DNA of 64,000 nucleotides from Flammulina velutipes (lineage: Eukaryota; Basidiomycota; Agaricomycetes; Agaricales; Physalacriaceae), in contig CM022370.1 of NCBI GenBank assembly GCA_011800155.1, forward strand, positions 1,550,001 through 1,614,000, given 5' to 3'. A model generated the notes under the pieces. It was given only the letters and a program-made list of their open reading frames with translations. It did no database searches and was not told the DNA's origin. This document shows, piece after piece, positions 13,671-24,234 of the stretch (position 1 is the stretch's first letter; the number at the start of each line of letters is the position of its first letter). Made by a program: the position numbers and the translations under genes.

Positions 13671-14235
13671 GCTTGTCGGGATGAGAAAGTGTGGTGAGAT
13701 GTTTGAGTTCTTCTGTCTTCAACGCCCTTCTCTTCATTTATCTTATACTCTGGCGACATGAGCGGAACGAACAGAGCGAGCAGAGGTCACGTGTATCATG
13801 CTTCCTCTGTCCCAAAAGTGCTGCGGCTGTTTCGGCTATGTGTTATCTTTGTGTTATTTCCCACCTCATTGCTGCGGGTGTGTACTGTGGAAGAGATTAT
13901 GAGGTGATGCATGTCGGATGTTTTCAAGAGTAAACTCTGGCGCAGTACGAATTGATTGGGAGCTCGGTTCCAGCTCGCTCAGGTTATTTGGCGGCGACGG
14001 CACGTTCGCGTGTCACCGAATAGAAACGATTAGAACTGCTCGCGGAGTACGGCGGACAGTCTAACTCAGAATCGAGGCAAAACTTCGACACGATCGCTGA
14101 TCGTTTCTTCGCCGCCTTATCATATGTGATTGGGCCGTACTTGGCCCATCGTTAGTTGTACTTAAGCATGGCCCATCGGACATCAACCTTTTCCTTACGA
14201 GTCGCCTTGAACTGTCTAATTAACCCTAGTCGATC
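13671..14235. promoter_or_regulatory. Divergent intergenic region, RTA1-like gene / hydrolase 1
   Basis: 565 bp between two divergently read start codons. No convincing open frame. It must contain both promoters. No recognisable regulatory motif was singled out. Confidence 0.5.
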
Positions 14236-15523
14236 ATGATGTACCGCTGGAGCTCGCAGCCTGGCAAAGCCATCTATCTCTGCTACCAACTGTTGGCCAC
14301 CATTTTCATCAGATTGCCAATATGGGTGATACTCGCGCTTCCAAGGTATGCTTCATCCATCGTAGTCACTGGCAGTCACTGGACTGTAATGTGTTACCCT
14401 TAGATCTAATCGACCGCGGCAAAAATGGTCTGTGTGGCGTGTCATTGGCTTGCGCCTCACTCAACATATGATCTATATCAACTCACAGTAAGTCTTTATC
14501 ACGCCGTCTTTCTCAATGATTGAACTTTCAAAAAGGACTGGTCCCCTGCGCAAACTCCCGAACTCTCTCGCGATCACGCCTGGTGTTGGCATCGAAGGTG
14601 TATGGATCCATCCTATATCGGATAAACTCTTTGTGGGCGAACTCAAGACCGCTGCTGAGGCTAACGGCGTGAAACCTGTCAAAATCCCTGGATATTGGAT
14701 TCACAAGAAGGGATCCTCGAATGCCTTTGGTGCGCCGCCTGCTGGTGGAGAAAAAGTACTCTTGGTCTTCCACGGTGGCGCCTATATACGCTTCTCAGGT
14801 CATCCGGAAGACCTTACCTCATCCATCGCTTACGGATTTCTCGAGAAAGTGCCACTCGTGCGGAGGGTGTTCTCGCTGGAATATCGGCTCTCGAAATCCC
14901 ACGAGAATCCATTCCCAGCGGCTCTTCTGGATGCCATTGCGGCGTACGACTATCTTGTCAAGGTCATAGGATACCCTCCAAGCGATATCATTGTGGCCGG
15001 GGATTCAGCAGGTGGCAACATCTCGTTAGCCTTGTCGAGGTACCTCGTGGAGCACAAAGATTACGACGGCGTGCCCGGCTTGCCGTTTGCCGTTGTCCTT
15101 CTGTCTCCTTGGGCTGATATTGGGACGTCGCAGCTGGGAAAGGGCGCTGCGAAGGAGAACGAGGTGTCGGATTGGGTGACTTCGGGGAAGAGCGGGAAGT
15201 ATTCGCAGATGGTGTTCTGTGGAAGCATGGGAGTTGACGCTGCGAACACGAACAGATATATCTCGCCGGCCTCGCTCGACCCGCGCATGCAAGTAGACTT
15301 TATCGGTCATCCTCGAACGTTCATTGCATGTGGCGGGGCCGAGTTCTTGGCGGACATAATTCGGACGCTGCGGGACAAGATGGTGAAGGATATGGGTCAT
15401 GCGGTGGGATACTACGAGGCGCCAGAAGCATTCCACGACTACTGCTGTTTCCCTTTATTTGAGCCCGAGAGGAGTGATACTTTCCAACTCATTTCTGATT
15501 GGCTGTCGGGTGACGGATCATAG
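14236..15523 (+). CDS. HSL-family alpha/beta hydrolase, copy 1
   Basis: Three exons: 14236-14345, 14404-14487 and 14536-15523, giving about 393 residues. The start is the first of two adjacent ATGs, and the joins reproduce the neighbouring paralogue's reading frame. The N-terminus has a hydrophobic anchor-like helix. The oxyanion motif HGGAY and the nucleophile elbow GDSAGGN are intact, followed by GGAEFLAD (probable catalytic Asp) and AFHDY (probable catalytic His), so the triad looks complete. The hormone-sensitive-lipase family hydrolyses carboxyl esters; the substrate cannot be told. It is in tandem with the next gene, 87 bp away, on the same strand. Confidence 0.88.
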
Positions 15524-15610
15524 GCGTTGGATCAATCCCCAACTTGTCGACATACCGTGACCGTTGTAGTTTACTATGGGGCCAAATAACTCTGCTTTGA
15601 CTGTATCACC

Positions 15611-16756
15611 ATGCTTCCTGTTAGCAAACAACCATTCAAGGCGCTCTTTCTTCTCTACCAACTTACGAGCACGGCCACACTCCGCCTGCCAGTCTGGATC
15701 CTCCTTAGCATCCTCTCACGACGCCCACGACCCTCATGGGGAATAGTGAGGACAGCGCTAACGCAGCTTGTACGACATTACATCCGTGTAACGGAATACA
15801 CGGGCAGACTAGGCTCAAACTACAACCATCTCACCGTCGACCGTCACGCTGGAGGAATCTGGGTGGATCCTGCCCCGTTGACTCTCATCAACGACGAATT
15901 ACACGCATTGTCAGCGGCGTCGCAGACCAAACCAGCACGCGTTCCAGGGTATTGGACACCAGCGCTGGATGATTCGGAAATTAGAGGACATATCCTCTAT
16001 TCGCTACACGGAGGCGGATACATCGACGGCAGTGCGCACCCCAGCGCGCCATTTGCTACCATCACGAGTGGAATCGTCAAGCATCGTCCATCCATCACGC
16101 ATGTCTTTTCCCTCGAATACAGACTGTCCACTGAGACGGAGCATGCCTTTCCCACGGCCCTCCTTGATGCTCTGTCAGGATACTATTACCTTGTGCATAC
16201 CCTCCACATTGCGCCAAGTGCAATCATCATCGAAGGTGATTCTGCGGGAGGAAATCTCGCACTGGCGTTAACACGCTATCTTACTCGGAGTGGCGTCCTG
16301 CCTGTCCCAGCAGGCCTTCTTCTCCATTCCCCTTGGGTCGACATTGGCACCTCACATGACTTCCCCATCCCCTTCCTCGACACATCCTCATTCAAACTTT
16401 ACGCAGACTACGATCCCGAACCGCACGGCGTCGATCGTGCCAAAAACGCTTACCTTGGCCCGAACGGTTATGGCTCAGCGGAACTCAACCCGTACATATC
16501 CCCCGGCTCCCAAAATGCTGCTATGAATGATATCTCATTCACAGGATTCCCGCCTACGTTTATCTGCTATGGAGGCGCGGAGAACCTCGCGTCACAGATT
16601 AGGTTGCTAAAACAAAGAATGGAGAAATATATCAAGAAGTTAGAGGTACATGAAGCGGCCGACGCGTCTCATGACTACCTACTATTTTCATGGCAGGAGC
16701 CCGAGAGAACGGATACATTGAACGCTATTTCGCTTTGGGTGCAATCTCTCGAGTAG
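15611..16756 (+). CDS. HSL-family alpha/beta hydrolase, copy 2 (intronless)
   Basis: A single uninterrupted 381-codon frame, paralogous to the upstream hydrolase. An N-terminal hydrophobic segment (LRLPVWILLSI) matches copy 1 closely. HGGGY oxyanion motif and GDSAGGN elbow are present, and the His region reads ASHDY. The site equivalent to the catalytic Asp of copy 1 (GGAEFLAD) reads GGAENLAS here, so the Asp appears replaced by Ser. The frame runs straight through both positions where copy 1 has introns, which suggests intron loss or a retro-copy. Probable membrane-anchored or secreted esterase, possibly with altered activity. Confidence 0.88.
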   Translation: MLPVSKQPFKALFLLYQLTSTATLRLPVWILLSILSRRPRPSWGIVRTALTQLVRHYIRVTEYTGRLGSNYNHLTVDRHAGGIWVDPAPLTLINDELHALSAASQTKPARVPGYWTPALDDSEIRGHILYSLHGGGYIDGSAHPSAPFATITSGIVKHRPSITHVFSLEYRLSTETEHAFPTALLDALSGYYYLVHTLHIAPSAIIIEGDSAGGNLALALTRYLTRSGVLPVPAGLLLHSPWVDIGTSHDFPIPFLDTSSFKLYADYDPEPHGVDRAKNAYLGPNGYGSAELNPYISPGSQNAAMNDISFTGFPPTFICYGGAENLASQIRLLKQRMEKYIKKLEVHEAADASHDYLLFSWQEPERTDTLNAISLWVQSLE

Positions 16757-16834
16757 CGGTTGGTTGTACGTGTAAATTCCATTTTGTACAGAATGATATA
16801 TTGACAAGACAGTGTATCACTTGGTGTCTACTCT

Positions 16835-18209
16835 TTATAAACCGGTGTGATATCTCAAACGGGAGCAATCGCGAATGTTTTTCTGAAACATTTCGAACCG
16901 TCTCCCCAGGTTCCACCCCTCTGCTATCCATCTCTTCAACAAGAGTAGTCCGTATTTGCGAAAACGTTCTTCGTCTGTGCCAATAGCGGCCAAGACACAA
17001 AGCATGCACATGAGTACATGCCGATAGCAGTGATGTGCTTGAAGGCCTTCGATCTCTATCAAGTGAATGCCCTCTTCTGCGTAACGCAGGATCCCTGGCA
17101 GGACCGACATACGTTGCAGTCCTGTTGCAACCTCCGCCATAATCTGTATCCATTGATTGACAGCTGACTCGGAGTACTCTCTAGCAATACGCTTGCGTCG
17201 CCGGTCAGACGCTTCCGCATCCAAGCATGAAGGGCATCGACATTGGAAGCCGTATTTCTGGGCACTTTTCTGACGCGCGGGTGTCTCCCATTCACCGTTG
17301 TAGGTAAGTGTAAGCTCTTCCCCTTCGGCAATGTCACGCACGGCGTAGATTCGCATCGAGAGGGAGGGTATGTGGAAGCGACGGTGCGTATTTGGGCCAC
17401 AACTAATTCAGAGATGAGCAAGGGTAAGGAGTATACCGTGGCCGGACGAACCTATGATTGATGCGTGACACCTTGTCGAACACTCCAGCACACGCACCTT
17501 GTAGACTGTCCATACCTAGTACCAGGGACGGTAAGTAAACAAAACAACAACACTTTTGAATAACTTGCTAGCACTGTTCAGATTTCTCAAATTAAAACCG
17601 TTCGTCTGCAGTCTCCCCCAGAGAGGCCCACAGTCGGAGAAGTTGTTCGCCAGAGCCATATAGTTGGCCTGCTCGATCGGGAGCAGACGCTCGAAGATGA
17701 AGCCCAACTGTTCCTCGACGGAGTACGTCGTGACTGCGCGTTGTTCGTCGTCCGACAGACCTATGTCGTGCATGTCTGGCTGCGCAGCGTCTAGGACTGC
17801 TGGGACGATGATGATGGCGCGTTCGGACATGATGAGATCTCCTTCCGCCAGAGGACGTGTTGCGAACATGCCAAGTCCTGCGCCAGGCGAGGGCGCGATG
17901 CGGTATGCGCAGGATTTTGGCTGGATAAGACACGCTGGGTAACCTGGAGTGGCCTGGATGATGTTATGGGTGGCTAGGGTGAACATGCATTCCGTGAGAC
18001 GCTCGAACGGCGATGTAGCGAGCTCGGGCTGCGGCTCTGTTGTAAAGAGAATAATGTGTTTCTTCTTTACCCCATCCTGGTACTCTTCGGGGAGTTCATC
18101 GATAGTTTTGAATTCGTCGCGGTATGATTTGTAGCCTTTCGGGACGTCTGAAGCTTACTGGTGAATGTCGTACTTGATATATACTGATGGGATACTTACT
18201 ATCGGACAT
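16835..18209 (-). CDS. SET-domain protein, copy 1
   Basis: A tiny first exon (ATG plus 7 nt, 18200-18209) is followed by a long exon beginning VPKGYKSY and then the SET core. Visible motifs are RIAPSPGAGLGMFATRP (SET N-part), NHSCGPN (split by an intron starting GTTCGT), TLTYNGEW and the post-SET GFQCRCPSC, followed by a helical tail ending RYHTGL. The pattern is that of fungal SMYD/SETD5-like lysine methyltransferases without a MYND finger. The SAM-binding and catalytic Asn-His motif and the Tyr of the LTY element are present, so the enzyme may be active. The substrate is unknown. The next gene upstream is a duplicate of it. Confidence 0.85.
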
Positions 18210-18372
18210 GGTCGATAATGGGCAAGAAGAATGTTGACAGCAGCGCAGATCCTCGATGCTTCTCGTTTCCAGGCCTTTAAGTAAGCTATATCGTCCCATT
18301 GGATCTTTAGCCGAAAACTCTTTGTAGTAAGTGCTGAATGAAAACGACAACAAAGGCATTTCTTTCAGTGCG

Positions 18373-18379
18373 CCACACA
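18373..18379 (-). promoter_or_regulatory. TGTGGCG element upstream of SET copy 1
   Basis: TGTGGCGCA on the gene strand, about 164 bp before the ATG. It is one of a series of identical elements found upstream of many genes here. Function unknown. Confidence 0.4.
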
Positions 18380-18619
18380 AAGGAAAGACTCGCCTGGCCC
18401 CTTAGGCTTTGTTCGTACCCATACCAGGACCAGCGACCATATCGTACCGAATACAGGTCCCATATTCGGAAGTTATGTTGCCGAGGAAGCCTGGCATCGG
18501 CCTTAATGCGCTCCTCGTTTAGAGTGGCGCATCAGACCTCCTTAATTTCCCATTCAGCGCATCCTCTTTATTGCACACTTCAATGTTTGTTCTACATTTA
18601 TTGTAAACACATCAGTCTA

Positions 18620-20035
18620 TCACTTCCGGCGCGCAGCCTTTGAAGCCTTTTTTGGCTTTGTTGGTGCTTCGTACCTCACACGCCAACAACCAGCAATATT
18701 CTCCTGGAAGGTTTCGAACATTTGTCCCAGATTACGCCCCTCCGCAATCCATTTCTTCAACAAAAGTAACCCATACTTGCGGAAACGTTCTCCATCTGTG
18801 CCAATGGCAGCCAAGACACTGAGCATGAGCATGAGCGCATTCTCGTAGTATGAATCGTGTCCTTGGAGGCCTTCGAGCTCTATCAGGCGAATCCCATCCT
18901 CCGCATGCTTCAGGAGCATTGATGTCGTCCCACGTCGCTTGGTGACGTAGGACAGAATCCCTTCTTGACAGCGTCCCACTGGCAGCTGTACTCCCTCTCG
19001 ATGATAACGCGGCGCTGATCAGATGCTTTGGCATCCAGGCATGAAGGACATCGGCATTGGAAACCATATCCTTGCAGGCTTTTCTGGCGATCGGCTGTCA
19101 TCCATTCGGCGTTGTAGTTCAGAGTGATCTCCTCTCCAACTGCAATATCACGGACAGTGTAGATTCGCATGGAGAAGGAGGGTAAATGAAAGCGACGCAA
19201 ACAATTTGGACGACAACTGATACCAAATTGTGGTGAGTGGGTGCGGGGAGGGGAATGGCGCTGGACGAACCTATGATTGATACGCGATAACTCGTTGAAT
19301 ACGCCAGCATAGATACCATGGGCACCATCGACACCTAGTACGACGCTAAGCATTACGACTTTACGCATAGCGCAAAAAATCACTTGCCTGGGTTACGCAA
19401 GTTGTTGAGCCCATACGCGTTCGTATGCAGACGCCCACTCAGAGGAGGCCAATTCCCACCTTCTTGACGCTGGGCGCTGTCTGCCAAGGCCATATAGTTG
19501 GCCTGCTCGACAGGAATCATACGGTTGAACGCGTCACGCAGCTGAGTTTCGCCAGAGTGGATCGTGATTGCTCGTTTCTCCGCGTCAGTCAAGCCTAACG
19601 AATCGATGTTTGGTTGCATGGCTTGCATCATGGCTGGGACGATGAGGATGGCGCGCTCGGACACGATGAGGTCTCCTTCTGCCAGAGGGCGCGTTGCAAA
19701 CATGCCAAGGCCTGCACCAGGTGAGGGCGCGATGCGATACGCGCGAGACTTGGGTTGGGCGGGTTGCATTGGATAGCCAGGTGTGGCTAGGATGATGTCC
19801 TTGACAGCCCCAGTGACCATGCATTGCGTGAGACGTTCGAACGGAGATACAGCGAGATTGGGTGGCGGGTGAGTAGTGTATCTCATCATATGTGCTTGAA
19901 CTTCCTGAGGTTGGAACTCTTTACCTAGTTCGTTGATTGGCTTGGGTTCCAAGCGTGTGTAGCCTTTTGGGACATCTATAAAGTATTAGTTATGAGCGTG
20001 CTGAGTTCACAATCCGGAAGCTCACTGTTGGACAT
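18620..20035 (-). CDS. SET-domain protein, copy 2 (frameshift near the C-terminus)
   Basis: Paralogue of the adjacent gene with the same exon plan. A 10-nt first exon from the ATG 20033-20035 joins to VPKGYTRLEP. Motifs include RIAPSPGAGLGMFATRP, NHSCRPN rebuilt across an intron, TLNYNAEW and GFQCRCPSC. One intron (19335-19387) has a GC donor. After IIEREYS the frame must shift by one base (about 18950-18990) to reach the conserved tail LLKHAEDGIRLIELEGL. The interval is 83 nt here against 93 nt in copy 1, and no plausible intron restores the frame. The tail beyond is conserved to the AARRK end. It could be an early pseudogene, a truncated but active enzyme, or an assembly error. Confidence 0.75.
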
Positions 20036-20198
20036 GGTTGATAAAAGGCAACCCGGGCGAGCCTTAATTCGGTCGACAGCAGCGCAGATCCTCGATACTT
20101 CTCTTTTCCACGTGCCAAGTTTGCATCCCATCACACGGTCACTAAACGGAACGTTTGGTTCGCAATACTCACATTGAATAATAACCAGAGACGTTTGC

Positions 20199-23100
20199 CT
20201 ATATGCGCCACACAAGCCTCATCGACCAACTCACGAGCATCACTGGGATCAAGCTCGCCAGCTCACCCAACCCTGCCCATCGAGGCTCCACCCGCACCTT
20301 AACCAACATACCACTGCCCAAAATCACCGCCAGCAAGTTGTACACCAAAGACCACGCAAACCCAATGACCATGCGCCTGTAGCTTCGGCGAGAAAGATCA
20401 ATCATAGACAACACGCCTCCAAGTCGACCAGAGACAATGACAGCGTCGGCGCATTCCAGTGCTAGCGACGTGCCCGATGCAAACGAGATCCCCACATCGG
20501 CCTGTGAGAGTGCCGTCGTGTCGTTTGTACCATCGCCAACGAAAAGAACGACCGAGCTTTTCCCCTTGTCAGACTTGCTGTTACCAGCCTCCACGTCCGA
20601 TTCCGTGTCCTTGCAAATATCCTCCCAGGTTGCCATCCTCACAAACTCCATCTTCTCGTTAGGCATACAGCCACCTCTTGCTTCAACCTGATCGTTCCCA
20701 GCTAATCCCAACTCTTCGACCGTGCGATCAACAGCACGCTGGTGGTCCCCGCTTAGGATCGTAATTTTGATACCAGCGTCCAAGAGTTTGTGTACAACAT
20801 CAGCAGCATCCGGCCTCAAATCGTCTTGCAGCGCAAAGCACGCAGCGAGGACGCCATCGATGCTGACACAAAACACCGTCTGGCCGCGTTCAATTGTTTC
20901 CTTGACGGCAGGATGGGAGGTTGCAAGACACCAATCGGCGCTTCCGCCACGAATCTCCGAGCCACTCCTGGAGTAAGCCAGAATGCCTTGGCCAGATATC
21001 GCCTCTACACCATCCAGTTCAACGGAGGGAGCTAGATCGAGGTGGCGGGCGATAGCACTGGAGACTGGGTGCTCAACACCACTCACAAGCGCCGCGATAA
21101 TGTCCTCTAGCTCTTGGCGGTTGCCAGAGAGGAAATCCGATGTGACGACACGCAGCCTCCCGGTGGACAGTGTTCCAGTCTTGTCAAAAACTACATGCGT
21201 GGCACCTCTCGCGATCTGGAGTACAGCAGCAGATTTCACTACGATCCCATCCATCCGTCTGCCAACGTCCTTCGCAACCATGACCACCAATGGTACGCAC
21301 AACGTCAATGCACACGGACAAGACAGCGCCAAAACCGCGATCGCATAAGACAGCGCATCAACAAAGGATTGACCACCGCTTTTCTTCTCCTTGAGCCTAA
21401 ACACGAGAGTCCACACTAGGAGACAGATTGCCGCTATAATCAGTATTACCGGAACGATATACATCGCAACACGGTCTGTCAAATCCTGAACCGGTGCCCT
21501 CGAGCCTCTGGCTTCGTGTAAAAGCCGACGCTGCTCGCTTAGAGAGTTCTCTTGTACGTGCTTCGTCAAGCGAACCTCCACCTGTTGTGACGAGCACGAC
21601 ACGACTCTGGATCCAGCAAGTACGGTTGATCCTTTAGATTTGAGGATTGGAGCTGCTTCTCCAGTAAGGAGAGCTTCGTCCACTTCAGCGTGTCCTTTGA
21701 TGACAACCCCGTCGGAAGGGATGAGGTCGTTAGGCTGGATAAGGACAACGTCGCCGCGATCAAGGAGAGTTGGATGAATCTTCTTTTGTATGTCGCTTGC
21801 GAGCACTGCAAAGTCCGCTTCCTGGCAATGACCTCCCTCTAGCGACACAGAACGGCGCACAGTCTGCACGCGGCTGACTACACCCACAAGCCTTCCAAGG
21901 ATGATAAGTGTCATAAGGAGGGAGCTGGTTTCGAAGTAGCTTTCTAGCTGCACCGTCCCCCGTGTAACGTTGTAGGTGTATGCGACAACAGAATAGACGA
22001 ACGCCGAGAGGGTGGATAGCGCAATGAGTACATCTGCATCAAGTTCACCAGCAACGAAGACGGAGTGGAAGGCGGAGGATACGATATGGGAACCGCCGGT
22101 CACGACGACGATGGTGGCAAGCGGAAGAGACACTGCGCCACGCCATTTGAATTCCTCTATATGTCTTGGCATCCATGCAAGGACCAATACAGGGATGGTA
22201 CACATCAATGAGACCAGAAATCGAAGGAGTGATTTTTTCATGTCGTTGAGAGCAAGTCGAACATTGTCGTCCTCGAGGTCATGAACTACAGTCAATGTTG
22301 TCGTTTTGTCGTCAGCCAGGATGCTGTAGATGTCTTTCGCAGATGTTGGGCCAATAACAAAGCGGAAATCTGTTTTTGAGATCTGCGTGATTTCTTGTTG
22401 GGTGGGGCTTCCTAAGTTGTTCGGGAGGTTCGAAAACTTGTCCTGAAGATTCTTGATGCTCGGGATGAGACCGACTTCATTGTAGGAGACTCGAATCGTG
22501 CGTTCGCCGAGACGACGGGAGGCATGGGAGAAGGTGAATCCCGTCATGTCCTCTAGTCTCTTTCGAATGGCCTCGGAAGTGTGGATGGACGTGGAGTATG
22601 TGCAAACCACTGAGGCACTGAGATATTCGACCTAAAATACGAGTTAATATCAACATCCAACCAATGCGATTAGTAATACCTTGATATCAGAAACCCCAAT
22701 AGCTTTGAGCGCTCTCTCGACGCGAGGAATGCACGCAGGGCAATCCATCCCGCTGATGTTCAACGCCAGAGCCCTTTCTTCTTCAACGCCTGTATTCCCT
22801 TCTTCCTGTAGTTGCTTCTTTTCGGCGCAACACGTTGAAGGAGTTGGTTGCACCCAAAAACGCAAAAAATGCCGAGTAGGTGGCGACTTGCAACACGGCG
22901 CATTGCAGCACTGGACCTCGGAGAGAATGATCTTTATCTTTTCCTGCATTCCGCATTCGAGACTCTTATGACAACATTTGCATGGATTCCCTGATAAGTA
23001 AAGCATTAGCTTGAACTTTGAAGAAATATTGGTATAGGTGGAGACTGACCTTGTGCGATGGCGTGAAACTTTTCAGGACGTGATGCAATGTCGTCTGCCC

Positions 23101-23892
23101 GACTGGGGGTGTCACTGCCCAGAACAAGTCCTTTCCCCATCTCGCCACAGTCGTCGGGAGAGTCACCGATCTGCTCTGTGGCATCCTCGCAGCATGAACA
23201 ATCATCTTTAGGTAGTGATGATGCTTGTATGTCCTTCTTCGAGTCGTCTCCATTGCTGCAGCAGTCTCTGTCGCAAGGAGACGGGGGAGCCGTGATTTCT
23301 TCAACCTCATCTACACAGCAAGAACAGTCGTCCTTGGAGGGAGAAGCCACCTCGGGCGTCCGTTCGGCTATTTCAGATAAAATGGCAGCTATCGTCGTGA
23401 TGAGATTCGAAGTGATCCCGCAGTCATAAGGCACTTACCAAGGCCACTGTGAATCGATGCATCTTGAGCATCTCCTATTCCATGGCAGCGACTACAATTA
23501 TCTTTGATATCTTGCGCTGTCGTGATGTTAATGTCTGTTCTGGCTAGCACTCAGGAATCCTAACCATGAGGGGAGGAACCCGTGTGGTTCTCATGATCAG
23601 TGGATGCACGTTGAGCGGCTGCAGATAAATCAATCTTCTGGGACCTATCTGGAAATGGTCTAACCTGTATCGTCCTCGTCCTCGCTGCCACAGCACGACG
23701 AGCAACAGGCTGAACCAGGAAGTTCATCTTTCATGCCTGAGGGATTAGATTCTATGATAGAAATTCAATCACAGTAGTACGAAGGGGAAGACGAAGCTTA
23801 CCTTGTGTTGCCAAGGTATCGCCTGGGGGATCGACAAATAGCGAGCCTTTGGGTACGCAGCAAGGGCAAGAGGCAGAAGGTTTCTCCATCAT
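20199..23892 (-). CDS. P1B-type heavy-metal ATPase with cysteine-rich N-terminus
   Basis: Starts at a double ATG (23887-23892; MMEKPSASCPCC). Six or more short exons encode a Cys-rich tail with CPCC, ACCSSCC, CSRC, two DCSCC units, DRDCC, CKCC and QCCNAPCC. Then comes an HMA fold with GMDCPAC. The long catalytic exon (22610-20199) carries LLTGEA, the metal-transport helix motif SCPCAL, the phosphorylation site DKTGTLS, EHPVSS (HP motif) and VGDGTNDTTAL. The CPC and HP motifs define P1B pumps, which export Cu(I) or other soft metals into the secretory pathway or out of the cell. The tail resembles in style that of copper-exporting CrpA-like pumps; the metal is inferred. Stop at 20199-20201. 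Confidence 0.88.
20206..20212 (-). promoter_or_regulatory. TGTGGCG element upstream of SET copy 2
   Basis: TGTGGCGCA on the gene strand, about 171 bp before the SET copy 2 ATG. The position is nearly the same as in copy 1. It abuts the P1B ATPase stop codon. Confidence 0.4.
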
Positions 23893-24004
23893 GGAAATGG
23901 GGGAAAGACAACGAAGGTTCCCACAAACCGAGCCTCATTTTAAGGACTTCCCAAGTCTTCGCTAAGACGTTCCTCCATAAAATCGCGCAGGATGACATAA
24001 TCAG

Positions 24005-24039
24005 TGTGGCGAGACGTGTGGCGTCATAGCATAGTGGCG
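24005..24039 (+). promoter_or_regulatory. Cluster of three GTGGCG elements in the P1B/IF-2 divergent promoter
   Basis: Two TGTGGCG (24005-24011, 24017-24023) and one AGTGGCG (24033-24039) lie in the 342-bp divergent region. They are oriented towards the IF-2 gene, about 196-230 bp before its ATG. Role unknown. Confidence 0.45.
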
Positions 24040-24234
24040 CAGACATAGTAATAGCCCATAGCACGCAGAAATTAGCAGTTGAGCGAGGACTACAGTGTGG
24101 TCGCCGCGGACAGGCAAGATGAGGGTGCAATCGGAAGGGAGCATCGGGCCGCACATTCCGAAGAGCCCAGAGTTGTCGAGTTGCATTTCATCCTCCACCT
24201 TGACGGTCTGCTTAGCTGCAGTACTCGATTCACT

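Noticed and set aside
14528..15436. Minus-strand frames antisense to hydrolase copy 1
   Set aside because: They are shadows. The plus-strand frame has the full HGGAY/GDSAGG signature.
12601..16756. A siderophore cluster made of NRPS, RTA1-like transporter and esterases
   Set aside because: The usual partners (ornithine monooxygenase, acyltransferase, siderophore MFS transporter) are absent on this side, and the neighbours carry no iron-type GATA sites that I could see. Proximity alone is not enough.
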